64,000 bases of DNA from Streptomyces sp. VRA16 Mangrove soil (GCF_017377775.1 NZ_JAFVLN010000030.1:1-64000); one strand, 5' to 3'; positions 40,919 through 49,500 are shown, numbered from the stretch's first letter. Notes: generated by a model from the sequence alone, not told the origin. Program-made: numbers and translations.

Positions 40919-42229
40919 TCAGTGGGCGAGGCCGGCGTCGCGGAACGCGTCCAGGCTCGGCCGGATGGTCGCGGTCGCCTGAGAGGAATCGGCGACGGCG
41001 TCCAGGGTCTTGAGACCATCGCCGGTGTTGAGGACGACCGTCGTCAGGGACGGGTCGATCAGGCCCGCCTCGATGAGCTTCTTGGTGACGCCGAGGGTCA
41101 CGCCGCCCGCCGTCTCCGCGAAGATGCCCTCCGTCTGCGCGAGCAGCTTGATCGCGTCGACGACCTGCTCGTCATTGACGTCCTCCACGGCGCCGCCGGT
41201 GCGGCGGGCGATGTCGAGGACGTACGGGCCGTCGGCCGGGTTCCCGATCGCGAGCGACTTGGCGATGGTGTTCGGCTTCTGGGGACGGACGACGTCGTGG
41301 CCGCCCTTGTAGGCGACGGAGACCGGGGAGCAGCCCTCGGCCTGGGCGCCGAAGAGCTTGTACGGCTTGTCCTCGACCAGACCGAGCTTGATCAGCTCCT
41401 GCAGACCCTTGTCGATCTTGGTGAACTGGGAGCCGGACGCGATCGGGATGACCAGCTGGTCGGGCAGCTGCCAGCCGAGCTGCTCGCAGATCTCGTACGC
41501 GAGCGTCTTGGAGCCCTCGCCGTAGTACGGGCGCAGGTTCACGTTCACAAAGCCCCAGCCCTCGCCCAGCGGGTCGCCGATGAGCTCGGAGCAGAAGCGG
41601 TTCACGTCGTCGTAGTTGCCCTCGATGGCGACGAGGTCACCGCCGTAGACACCGGCCATGACGACCTTGCCCTGCTCCAGGTCGTGCGGGATGAACACGC
41701 AGGAGCGGAAGCCGGCGCGGGCGGCGGCGGCGCCGACGGCGCCCGCCAGGTTGCCGGTGGAGGAGCAGGACAGGGTGGTGAAGCCGAAGGCGCGTGCGGC
41801 CTCGATGGCCTGCGCGACGACACGGTCCTTGAAGGAGTGCGTCGGGTTGCCGGAGTCGTCCTTGACGAACAACTTGCCCTGCTCGACGCCGAGTTCACGG
41901 GCGAGATTGTCGGCCTTGACGAGCTTGGTCCAGCCCGGGTTCAGGTTCGGCTTCTCGGCGACGTCGGCCGGGACCGGCAGGAGGGGGGCGTAGCGCCAGA
42001 TGTTGGCCGGGCCCGCCTCGATCTGCTTGCGGAGTGCCTCAGGGTCGCCGACGGGAAGGTCGTACGCGACTTCCAGAGGCCCGAAACACTCGACGCAGGC
42101 GAAGATCGGACCGAGCTCGAACTTCGCGCCGCACTCGCGGCAGGAGAGGCCGGAGGCCGGGCCGAGGTCGACGGAGCCCGTGGTGGCGGGGGTGGCGGGG
42201 GTTTCGGTGGCGACAGTCTGTACAGCCAT
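40919..42229 (-). CDS. metM: Threonine-synthase homologue, probable MetM homocysteine synthase
   Basis: 436-aa PLP enzyme of fold type II. An N-terminal zinc-ribbon-like module has CRECGAKFELGPIFACVECFG (two CxxC pairs, about residues 30-50). PLP-lysine motif: KDDSGNPTHSFKDRVV with the Lys in SFKDR near residue 134. Sequence alone would say threonine synthase, using O-phosphohomoserine. Co-transcription with a sulfur carrier and control by a SAM-I riboswitch point instead to MetM, which makes homocysteine from O-phosphohomoserine and carrier thiocarboxylate. A separate thrC for threonine is expected elsewhere in the genome. The ATG at 42229 has AAAGGG about 11 nt upstream. Confidence 0.88.
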   Translation of the reverse strand: MAVQTVATETPATPATTGSVDLGPASGLSCRECGAKFELGPIFACVECFGPLEVAYDLPVGDPEALRKQIEAGPANIWRYAPLLPVPADVAEKPNLNPGWTKLVKADNLARELGVEQGKLFVKDDSGNPTHSFKDRVVAQAIEAARAFGFTTLSCSSTGNLAGAVGAAAARAGFRSCVFIPHDLEQGKVVMAGVYGGDLVAIEGNYDDVNRFCSELIGDPLGEGWGFVNVNLRPYYGEGSKTLAYEICEQLGWQLPDQLVIPIASGSQFTKIDKGLQELIKLGLVEDKPYKLFGAQAEGCSPVSVAYKGGHDVVRPQKPNTIAKSLAIGNPADGPYVLDIARRTGGAVEDVNDEQVVDAIKLLAQTEGIFAETAGGVTLGVTKKLIEAGLIDPSLTTVVLNTGDGLKTLDAVADSSQATATIRPSLDAFRDAGLAH

Positions 42230-42249
42230 GAGAGGCGAGGCCCTTTCTC

Positions 42250-42400
42250 CTCATCTTCCTCGCGACGCACTTCGCCGCGAGACGGATTTGGCACCTTCCC
42301 TAGCCGGGAGCCTCGCTGGCGCACTGCGGTGTGCGGACGAGACCGGCTGGAGGGTTGCCGGGGCTTCAACGGGCCGTTTCCCTCTGCCCCTCTGGATGAG
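42250..42400 (-). ncRNA. SAM-I (S-box) riboswitch
   Basis: On the minus strand the element starts CTCATCCAGAGGGGCAGAGG, continues with GGCCCGTTGAAGCCCCGGCA and ACCC, and later has GGTGCCAAATCC. These are the conserved S-box core blocks in the right order. P1 forms from CTCATC (42400-42395) and GATGAG (42255-42250). A P3 hairpin and a P4 stem CTCGCG/CGCGAG before the closing P1 strand fit SAM-I rather than SAM-IV. The closing P1 strand runs into GAGGAGAAAGGG, the ribosome-binding region of metM, so control of translation by SAM is likely: high SAM, gene off. Confidence 0.93.
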
Positions 42401-42586
42401 CGGTATTCGGTTGTGTCCTGCGATTGTTGCCGTGCGGTAAGACGCGGCACGGGCGACGGGGACCCCGACATGCGATGGTCACCGACCCTGTTCAAGACTG
42501 TAACTGAAGGGGTGGACCCTTGAGATAGTCGTCCGAACCGCGAGATGGATCACACCCCCTGTCCCCGTCGTGAGGAGCCGCAGACC

Positions 42587-43534
42587 GTGCTGGAAGAAGT
42601 CGAGCGCTGGCTGAGCAGGCGCTCCTGGTCCGTGAGCGACCGCCCCCTCCACCAGCTGATCGCCGCGAAACGCGCGAGCGGCCAGAGCGTCAGCGTCGTA
42701 CTGCCCGCGCTCAACGAGGAGGCGACGGTCGGGGAGATCGTCTCGGTCATCCGGCGCGAGCTGATGACGGACGCGATGCCGCTGGTCGACGAGGTCGTGG
42801 TCGTCGACTCGGGCTCCACGGACCGCACCTCCGAGGTCGCGCTGGCCGCCGGGGCGCGCGTCGAGCACCGGGACACGATCCTGCCGCGGATCGCGGCACG
42901 CCCCGGTAAGGGTGAAGTGCTGTGGCGTTCCCTGCTCGTCACTTCCGGTGACATCGTGTGCTTCGTCGACGCCGATCTGAAGGAGTTCTCGGCGGACTTC
43001 GTCTCGGGCATCGTGGGACCGCTGCTGACCGATCCGGACGTCGATTTCGTGAAGGCGATGTACGACCGCCCGCTCGGCGAGGCGGCCGGTCAGGGCGGCC
43101 GGGTCACCGAGCTGATGGCCCGGCCGATACTCAATCTCCACTGGCCCCAACTGGCGGGATTCGTGCAGCCGTTGGGCGGGGAGTACGCGGCCCGCAGGTC
43201 CCTGCTCGAACAGCTCCCGTTCCCCGTCGGGTACGGGGTGGAGCTCGGGCTGCTGGTGGACGCGCTGCACACCGTGGGCCTGGACGCGCTCTCCCAGGTC
43301 GACGTGGGCGTGCGCAAGCACCGCCACCAGGACGGCCAGGCGCTCGGCCGGATGGCGGCGGCGATCTACCGCACGGCCCAGCTGCGCCTCGCCCGCGGGC
43401 ACCTCATCAGGCCGGTGCTCACCCAGTTCGAGCGCGGCGACGACGGCTTCGAACCGCGGGTGCACTCGGTGGACACGGAGGAACGTCCCCCGATGACCGA
43501 AATCAGTGAGTATGCGGAGCGTCGCGTGGCGTAA
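42587..43534 (+). CDS. gpgS: Glucosyl-3-phosphoglycerate synthase
   Basis: 315-aa GT81-type glycosyltransferase. It transfers glucose from NDP-glucose to 3-phosphoglycerate, the first step to glucosylglycerate (a compatible solute) or to actinobacterial methylglucose lipopolysaccharides. The GT-A core has VSVVLPALNEEATVGEI, VVVDSGSTDRTSEVA, and the metal-binding DxD in CFVDADLKEF. HRHQDGQALGRMA is a GpgS-like C-terminal motif. The GTG at 42587 follows GAGGAG at about 9 nt; the in-frame ATG at 42545 has no Shine-Dalgarno. It is divergent from metM, and the gap between them holds the riboswitch. Confidence 0.88.
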   Translation: MLEEVERWLSRRSWSVSDRPLHQLIAAKRASGQSVSVVLPALNEEATVGEIVSVIRRELMTDAMPLVDEVVVVDSGSTDRTSEVALAAGARVEHRDTILPRIAARPGKGEVLWRSLLVTSGDIVCFVDADLKEFSADFVSGIVGPLLTDPDVDFVKAMYDRPLGEAAGQGGRVTELMARPILNLHWPQLAGFVQPLGGEYAARRSLLEQLPFPVGYGVELGLLVDALHTVGLDALSQVDVGVRKHRHQDGQALGRMAAAIYRTAQLRLARGHLIRPVLTQFERGDDGFEPRVHSVDTEERPPMTEISEYAERRVA

Positions 43535-43572
43535 TCGACGGATGATCATGCCGTCTGCCTAAGTTGCCCTTT

Positions 43573-45606
43573 ATGTGGCTTAGACATGCAAAGGGCGCCG
43601 GCAGGAAGGGGCTCGCGGCGTGCGCCGTGGCGGCCGCCCTCACCGGTTCGCTGGTCGGGGCCGCCGCGCCGCCGGCCGCAGCGGACGTGGTCTCCCCGTT
43701 CGCGAAGCGCTACGACGAGTCGATCTACGGCGACTTCAAGACCATCGGCAACACGGTCATGGGCTGTCCGACCACCCCCGCCGACCTGGCCGCGCGCTGC
43801 GCCGTCGCCGCGAACGGCGAGGGCAAGGACAACAACAACACGTTCGTGATGCAGCGCATCAACACCGCGGGCACCACGGCCGGCTACGGCTCCAGCACCG
43901 GGCAGGTCACCGTCCCGCCGGGCGCGAAGGTCGCGTACGCGCGGCTCTTCTTCGGCGGCAACGACGGCACGTACCGCGGGCCGAGCGGCGCCCGGCTCGC
44001 GCGCTGCGACATCTCCGGCGCCGACGTGGACCCCTCGCCGGGCGACCCGCTGGACGCGGTGCCCGCGGTCGGGGTGGCCGGGGCGGCGCCCAGCAAGGTC
44101 ACTCCGGCGAACCTGGTGCGGGACCCGGCCACCACCAGCGGCCCGCACTACTACACCGGCGAGGCCGACGTCACCGGCCTGTTCAGCGGTGTCACCGGCA
44201 CCGGTACGACGATCCCGGTCGCGGTCGGCGACATCTGGGCGCCCACCGGCAAGGGCTGCGTGGCGGGCTGGTCGCTGACCGTCGTCTACAAGTACGACGC
44301 CCCGAACGACACGTACGCGCCGGACCGCCGCAACGTGTACCTCTACGGCGGCCACGTCCTGCAGCGCTCCACGTCTCCTGCCACCACGGTCGACGTCTCC
44401 GGCTTCTACCGCTCGGCCGGCACCCCGCACGCGAGCGTCACGGCGTACGAGGGCGACTGGAACACGCCCGGCGACCGGTTCGCCGTCGGCGGCCAGAACA
44501 TCACCGAGGCGCACACCGGCAACACCAACAACTTCTTCATCTCCGAGGACGACGGCGCCCTCGACCCGAAGATGCGCAACAACCTGAGCATCGACGCCAA
44601 GGAGTTCGACGTCTCGGGCGGCTCCACCCGGGCGGCCCTCAAGGCCGAGCCGATCCCGGTCGGCGCCACCTCCACCACACTGAGCTTCAGCACGAAGGGC
44701 GACACCTACGTCCCCTCGGCCCTGGCGCTGTCCGTCCCGGTGCCCGACCTGGAGATCACCAAGACGGCGAGCCCGGCGACGGTGCGGCCCGGTGACACGC
44801 TCACGTACACGGTGAAGGCGAAGAACATCAGCCGGCTGCCGTACCCGAACGCCAAGTTCACCGACGACCTCGCCGAGAACCTCGACGACGCGACGTACAA
44901 CAACGACGCCACGGCGAGCGTCGGCACGGTCTCCTACACCGCGCCGAAGATCAGCTACACCGGTGACATCCCGGCCGGGCGGACCGCGACGGTCACGTAC
45001 TCGGTGAAGGTCAACGACCCGGTCAGCGGCGACGGCAGGCTCACCAACAACATCGTCGCCGAGACCCCGCGCACCAACTGCGCGGACGGTTCGGCCGACC
45101 CGTCCTGCGGCATCACGCCGACGATCGAGAAGCCCGTGCCGCCGACGCCGGTCCGGCTGCCGGTCACCGACGTGGTGCCGCCGTCGCACTTCCCGCCGGG
45201 CGGGGAGGCACCGTTCCTCGTCGTCATCCGCAACCCCGGTGACACCCCGGCGCGGGTCAGGGTGCCCACCATGGGCGGCATCCGCGCGGTGACGGTCCCG
45301 GCGCACGGCAAGGTCACGGTGAAGGTGCCCGTGCGGGTGCCGGACACCCCCGGCCGGAGGGCCACGTACCGGCTGGTGATCCCCGGCACGGTCTGCGCCG
45401 CGGGCAGCACCGACCCCGTGTGCACCCTGGCCTTCACCGTCGACCGGGTACAGGCCCGCCCGACGCCGCCGCAGTCCTCGCCGGGCGGTGACGAGCTGGC
45501 CGAGACCGGATCCGACTCGCTCACGCTGCTGTACGGCGGGCTCACCCTGGCGCTGTGCGGACTCGGCACCCTGGTCCTCGCGGCGGTCCGCGGCCGCCGG
45601 GACTGA
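43573..45606 (+). CDS. Sortase-anchored surface protein (LAETG) with DUF11-type repeat
   Basis: 677-aa exported surface protein. A signal peptide covers about residues 1-40 (KGLAACAVAAALTGSLVGAAAPPAAA). The large central region (about 45-390) is a beta-rich domain of actinobacterial secreted proteins (VPPGAKVAYARLFFGG, GWSLTVVYKYD). A DUF11-like repeat follows (PDLEITKTASPATVRPGDTLTYTVKAKN, about 395-480). The sorting signal is LAETG at 642-646, then a hydrophobic helix and RGRRD, typical of sortase E substrates. The ATG at 43573 is 7 nt after TAAGTT and may be leaderless; a TTG lies 9 nt earlier. Confidence 0.85.
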   Translation: MWLRHAKGAGRKGLAACAVAAALTGSLVGAAAPPAAADVVSPFAKRYDESIYGDFKTIGNTVMGCPTTPADLAARCAVAANGEGKDNNNTFVMQRINTAGTTAGYGSSTGQVTVPPGAKVAYARLFFGGNDGTYRGPSGARLARCDISGADVDPSPGDPLDAVPAVGVAGAAPSKVTPANLVRDPATTSGPHYYTGEADVTGLFSGVTGTGTTIPVAVGDIWAPTGKGCVAGWSLTVVYKYDAPNDTYAPDRRNVYLYGGHVLQRSTSPATTVDVSGFYRSAGTPHASVTAYEGDWNTPGDRFAVGGQNITEAHTGNTNNFFISEDDGALDPKMRNNLSIDAKEFDVSGGSTRAALKAEPIPVGATSTTLSFSTKGDTYVPSALALSVPVPDLEITKTASPATVRPGDTLTYTVKAKNISRLPYPNAKFTDDLAENLDDATYNNDATASVGTVSYTAPKISYTGDIPAGRTATVTYSVKVNDPVSGDGRLTNNIVAETPRTNCADGSADPSCGITPTIEKPVPPTPVRLPVTDVVPPSHFPPGGEAPFLVVIRNPGDTPARVRVPTMGGIRAVTVPAHGKVTVKVPVRVPDTPGRRATYRLVIPGTVCAAGSTDPVCTLAFTVDRVQARPTPPQSSPGGDELAETGSDSLTLLYGGLTLALCGLGTLVLAAVRGRRD

Positions 45607-45627
45607 TCCCTCCCCGAGGGCGTTGTA

Positions 45628-45659
45628 TACGGCCGGGCTCCCGCTGGAGCCCGGCCGTA
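45628..45659 (+). terminator. hairpin terminator after surface protein gene
   Basis: Arms TACGGCCGGGCTCC and complement, 14 bp, with a CGCT loop, 22 nt after the stop. A T-rich stretch (ACGTTTGAGCGTTT) follows. Confidence 0.88.
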
Positions 45660-45695
45660 CGTTTGAGCGTTTCCGGGGCGGGCTAGTTTCGCCGT

Positions 45696-47084
45696 ATGGC
45701 TTCCACGCATGGTGCTGCTGAGGTTCTCGTCGCGTCCAACCGCGGTCCGGTCTCGTACGTGGCCGCGGACTCCCCCGACGGATCCGGGATCGAGGCGAGG
45801 CGGGGCGGCGGCGGTCTGGTCTCCGCGCTGAGCGTCGTCGAGGACAAGCTGTGGGTGTGCGCGGCGCTCGGCGACGGGGACCGCGAGGCGGTGCGGCGCG
45901 GGATCACCGAGCCCGGCGTACGGATGCTGGCCATCGACCCCGAGGTGTACGCGGACGCGTACAACGGCATCGCGAACTCGGTGCTGTGGTTCGTGCACCA
46001 CATGCTGTACCAGACGCCCCTGGAGCCGTCGTTCGGCCCGGAGTTCCGGCGGCAGTGGGCGTCCTACGAGGCGTACAACCGGGCCTTCGCCGAGGCGCTG
46101 GCGCAGGAGGCGGCGCCGGGCGCGACGGTCGTGGTGCAGGACTACCACCTGGCGCTGGTCCCCGGGATGCTCCGCGAGCTCCGTGACGACCTGCGCATCG
46201 GGCACTTCTCGCACACGCCCTGGGCGCCCGTCGACTACTTCCGGATGCTGCCCGACGACATCGCCGAGCAGCTGCTGCGCGGCATGCTCGGCGCGGACCG
46301 GCTCGCCTTTCTGACCCGGCGCTGGGCGGACACCTTCACCGAGTGCTGCACGCGGATCCTCGGAGGCACGTCCGGCACCCGGATCGGGGTGCACGGGCTC
46401 GGCGCCGACGCGGACTTCCTGCGCGAGCGCTCGCACCGCGCGGACGTCGAGGACCGTCTGGCGGCGCTGCGCGAGCAGATCGGCGAGGACCGCAAGGTGA
46501 TCGTCCGGGTGGACCGCACCGAGCTGTCGAAGAACATCGTGCGCGGCCTGCGCGCGTACGAGCTGCTGCTGGAGACGCGGCCCGAGTGGCACGAGAAGGT
46601 CGTGCACGTCGCGTTCGCGTACCCGTCGCGGCAGGACCTGGCCGTGTACCGCGACTACACGGAAGAGGTCTCACGGGTCGCCGAGGCCATCAACTCCCGC
46701 TTCGGCACGCCGGGCTGGACGCCGGTGGTGCTGCACGTGAAGGACGACTTCGCGCGCTCGCTCGCGGCGTACCGGCTCGCCGACGTGGCCCTGGTCAACC
46801 CCATCCGCGACGGCATGAACCTGGTCGCCAAGGAGGTCCCGGTCGTCTCCGACGAGGGCTGCGCGCTGGTCCTGTCCCGGGAGGCGGGGGCGCACGAGGA
46901 ACTCGGCGAGGACGCGGTGTCCGTCAACCCGTACGACATCTCCGGTACGTGCGCGGCCCTGGCCGCCGCGCTCACCATGCCGGACGAGGAACGCGCCGAA
47001 CGCACCAAGCGCCTGGCGGCGGCGGCCACCGCGTTGCCGCCCGGCGCGTGGTTCCTGGAGCAGCTGGAGGCACTGCGCGACTGA
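45696..47084 (+). CDS. otsA: Trehalose-6-phosphate synthase
   Basis: 462-aa GT20 enzyme forming trehalose-6-phosphate from an NDP-glucose and glucose-6-phosphate. It has the N-terminal loop VASNRGPVSY with GGGGLVSAL, the donor-site region HFSHTPWAPVDYFRML, VRVDRTELSKNIVRGLRAY, and NPIRDGMNLVAKEV near the C-terminus. The ATG at 45696 has TAGTTT 6 nt upstream with TTTGAG about 16 bp before it, so it is likely leaderless. It is convergent with otsB, which makes trehalose from its product. Confidence 0.92.
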   Translation: MASTHGAAEVLVASNRGPVSYVAADSPDGSGIEARRGGGGLVSALSVVEDKLWVCAALGDGDREAVRRGITEPGVRMLAIDPEVYADAYNGIANSVLWFVHHMLYQTPLEPSFGPEFRRQWASYEAYNRAFAEALAQEAAPGATVVVQDYHLALVPGMLRELRDDLRIGHFSHTPWAPVDYFRMLPDDIAEQLLRGMLGADRLAFLTRRWADTFTECCTRILGGTSGTRIGVHGLGADADFLRERSHRADVEDRLAALREQIGEDRKVIVRVDRTELSKNIVRGLRAYELLLETRPEWHEKVVHVAFAYPSRQDLAVYRDYTEEVSRVAEAINSRFGTPGWTPVVLHVKDDFARSLAAYRLADVALVNPIRDGMNLVAKEVPVVSDEGCALVLSREAGAHEELGEDAVSVNPYDISGTCAALAAALTMPDEERAERTKRLAAAATALPPGAWFLEQLEALRD

Positions 47085-47124
47085 GGGCGCCGGGCCAGTG
47101 GGGCTTCTCGCGCCCGGTAACGCA

Positions 47125-47952
47125 TCAGGCACCCGGCAGACGCGCTGCCAGCTCTCGCAGCAGCCCCACCACACCCTCCGGACCGTCGAGCACCAGGTCC
47201 GCCCGCTCCGCCAGCTCGGCGATCACCGTGTCCGCCGCCACCAGCACCCCGGGCACCCCGTCCGACCGCAGCTTCTCCACCGCCGCGAACGCCGGCAGGT
47301 CCCCGAGGTCGTCGCCCGCGTAGAGGACGGACTCGGCGCCCACCTCACGTACGTACTCCGTGAGCGCCACCCCCTTGTCGACGCCCGGCGGGCGCAGCTC
47401 CAGGACCATGCGGCCGGGCTCGACGATGAGGCCGTGCCGGGCCGCGAGGTCGGTGAGGGGTGCGCGCAGCGCCTCGAAGGCGCCCTGCGGATCGGGCGCC
47501 CGGCGCGTGTGCACCGCGACGGCGCGGCCCTTCTCCTCGACGTACGTGTCGTGCCACTGGCCCAGAGCGGCGAGGACGCCGGGGAGCTCGGAGCGGACGG
47601 AGGCGACGCCGGGGTGCGGGGCGGGGGCGTGCACGGTGCCGGTGACGGCGTCCCAGCGTTCGGCGCCGTAGTGGCCGAGGACGACGAGGTGCTCCAGGCC
47701 GGGGACGCCCGCGAAGTCGCCGTGCCGGACGGCCACCCCCGCGGGGCGGCCGGTGATGACGGCCACGGAGGCGACCCGCGGCGCGAGCGCGGCGAGGGCC
47801 GGGGCCGCGTCGGGGTGCGCGCGGGCCTGTTCGGGGTCGGGGACGATCGGGGCCAGGGTCCCGTCGAAATCAAGAGCGATGACGCTCCGCTCGGGGCGGG
47901 CGATGATCGCGGCCAGTCCGTCCCGGCCGGCGGCAGTCCGTAGGGCGTCCAT
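47125..47952 (-). CDS. otsB: Trehalose-6-phosphate phosphatase
   Basis: 275-aa HAD-superfamily phosphatase removing phosphate from trehalose-6-phosphate. Motif I IALDFDGTLAPI near residue 26 (nucleophile Asp), motif II VITGR, then motif IV YAGDDLGDLPAF. LELRPPGVDKGVAL is the family's Lys motif. The ATG at 47952 lies 7 nt after TAGGGT and probably starts a leaderless mRNA. It faces otsA; their ends are 40 nt apart, a convergent layout for two steps of one pathway. Confidence 0.92.
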   Translation of the reverse strand: MDALRTAAGRDGLAAIIARPERSVIALDFDGTLAPIVPDPEQARAHPDAAPALAALAPRVASVAVITGRPAGVAVRHGDFAGVPGLEHLVVLGHYGAERWDAVTGTVHAPAPHPGVASVRSELPGVLAALGQWHDTYVEEKGRAVAVHTRRAPDPQGAFEALRAPLTDLAARHGLIVEPGRMVLELRPPGVDKGVALTEYVREVGAESVLYAGDDLGDLPAFAAVEKLRSDGVPGVLVAADTVIAELAERADLVLDGPEGVVGLLRELAARLPGA

Positions 47953-48002
47953 ACGGTCGACCCTAGCCGCGACCCGGGCCCGGCCTCCACGAATCGGCCA
48001 CG

Positions 48003-48230
48003 TCAGCGCTGGGCCCGCTTGTCCTCCCGCACCCGCCGCAGCCGGTTCACCGTGACCGGGGCCGCCTCAAGGGCCCGGGGATCGTCGATCAGCGCGTTCA
48101 GGAGCTGGAAATAGCGCACCGGCGCCATGTCCAGCTCCTCGCGGATGGCCCGCTCCTTGGCGCCCGGCGACGCGAAGCCGCGCCCCTCGAACGCGAGCAC
48201 GGCCCTCTCCCGTTCGCCCAGAGACTCCAT
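48003..48230 (-). CDS. DUF3263 protein
   Basis: 75-aa actinobacterial protein with the DUF3263 pattern: LGERERAVLAFEGRGFASPGAKERAIREELDM, followed by RYFQLLNALIDDPRALEAAPVTVNRLRR. The helical middle (ISxxRYFQLLNALID) resembles a helix-turn-helix or sigma-region-4-like unit, but a DNA-binding role is not shown. I chose the ATG at 48230: TAGCGT ends 7 nt upstream and suggests leaderless initiation. A GTG at 48239 is inside that -10. The TAG of the -10 is also the stop codon of the upstream sugar-binding gene. Confidence 0.85.
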   Translation of the reverse strand: MESLGERERAVLAFEGRGFASPGAKERAIREELDMAPVRYFQLLNALIDDPRALEAAPVTVNRLRRVREDKRAQR

Positions 48231-48240
48231 GTCGGCCACG

Positions 48241-49500
48241 CTACTCGGCGGATTCCGCGGCCGCCGCCTCGTTCTGGATCCGGCCGAGCACCGCGGCCGG
48301 GCTGCTGTTCGGGGCGACGGCGGAGCCGATCTCCTTCTTGATGTCGGCGCTGACGCTCGGCCACGACGTGTTGCCGACGGGGTACAGCTCGGAGTTCGAG
48401 AGCTGGTCGAGGAACGGCCAGAGCTTCTTGTCCTCCTTGGCCGCCGCCATGGTGTCCGAGGCGCTGTTGGTGACCGGCAGCAGGTCGTACTCGCGGGAGA
48501 AGTCCAGGACGTTCTTCTCGCTGTAGACGTAGTTCAGGAACGTGCCGATCTCCTTGGCGTGGCCGTTCTGCTTGAACGCCATCATCCAGTCGGCGACGCC
48601 CATCGTGGACTTCGCGGGCCCGTCGGGACCCGGCAGCTGCACGGTGCCGTAGTCGATGCCCTTGCCCGCGGCCATCTGCATGAGCGTGGGGTGGCCGTTG
48701 AGCATGCCGACCTCGCCCTTGGCGAAGGCCGCGAAGGCCTGCGCGCGGTTGAGCTTGCCGGGGGGCGTCGGGCCGGTCAGGCCCTTGCCGACCAGGTCGT
48801 CCTTGAGGAAGTCGAACGTGTCGACGTTCCGCTGGGAGTCGATGGCGTACGAGCCGACGTCGTCGGTGTAGGCGGCGCCGCCGCTCAGCATCCAGATCAT
48901 GGTCTCGGCCTGCGCCTCCTCGGTGCCGAGCGGCAGCGCGTACGGGTACCGCACCCCGTGCGCCTTGAGCGCCTTGGCGTCGGCCGCCAGCTCGGCCCAG
49001 GTGGTGGGCGGCGTGATCCCGGCGTCCTTGAAGAGCTTCTTGTTGTAGAAGAGCAGGCGCGTGGAGGAGGCGAACGGCATGCCGTACTGGACGTCGTCGA
49101 CCTTGCCCGCGTCGGCGAGCTGGGGCAGGAAGTCGGCCTGGGTGGGCACGTCGAGCAGGTTGCCGACCGGGTAGAGCTTGTCGGCCGCGGCGTAGTCGGA
49201 GTAGGCGCCGATCTGCGCCATGTCGGGGGCGTGGCCGCCGTCGACCAGCTGCTTGACCTTGGCGTCGACGACCTTCCAGTTGTAGACGTCGACCTCGACC
49301 TTGATGCCCGGGTGCTCCTGCTCGAAGGCGGCGCCGAGCGCGTCCCAGTACTTCTGCGAGCTGTTGGCCGCGGAGTCGCCGTAGTCGGCGGCGACGAGCT
49401 TGAGGGTGACGTCGCCGGAGCCGCCCGAGCACGCGGTGAGCGCTCCCGCCATGCCCAGGACGGCCGTAGCCGCTATCAGACCGGTGATGTGCCGCTGCAC
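48241..49500 (-). CDS. Orphan ABC sugar-binding lipoprotein
   Basis: 419-aa extracellular solute-binding protein (CUT1, family 1). A signal sequence (LIAATAVLGMAGALTACSG) ends at a lipobox with Cys near residue 25. The fold is that of MalE-like proteins (VTLKLVAADYGDSAAN, NLLDVPTQADFLPQLADAG, MLNGHPTLMQMAAGKG). No permease or ATPase genes are next to it; CUT1 systems in Streptomyces often share the MsiK ATPase, but permeases are still missing here. The GTG at 49500 has GGGG about 7 nt upstream. The promoter (TTGTCG, 17 bp, TGTAGA) overlaps a dre-like sequence, and a palindrome lies downstream of it, so DasR control and an amino-sugar ligand are plausible. Confidence 0.85.
   Translation of the reverse strand: MQRHITGLIAATAVLGMAGALTACSGGSGDVTLKLVAADYGDSAANSSQKYWDALGAAFEQEHPGIKVEVDVYNWKVVDAKVKQLVDGGHAPDMAQIGAYSDYAAADKLYPVGNLLDVPTQADFLPQLADAGKVDDVQYGMPFASSTRLLFYNKKLFKDAGITPPTTWAELAADAKALKAHGVRYPYALPLGTEEAQAETMIWMLSGGAAYTDDVGSYAIDSQRNVDTFDFLKDDLVGKGLTGPTPPGKLNRAQAFAAFAKGEVGMLNGHPTLMQMAAGKGIDYGTVQLPGPDGPAKSTMGVADWMMAFKQNGHAKEIGTFLNYVYSEKNVLDFSREYDLLPVTNSASDTMAAAKEDKKLWPFLDQLSNSELYPVGNTSWPSVSADIKKEIGSAVAPNSSPAAVLGRIQNEAAAAESAE

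Noticed and set aside
40919..42229. Calling this gene thrC for threonine synthesis
   Set aside because: Operon with a sulfur carrier, SAM-I riboswitch and lack of thrB or hom neighbours fit MetM better; kept as an alternative in the entry.
42250..42400. SAM-IV riboswitch instead of SAM-I
   Set aside because: A P4 stem follows the AAATCC block inside the closing P1 helix, which is the SAM-I arrangement.
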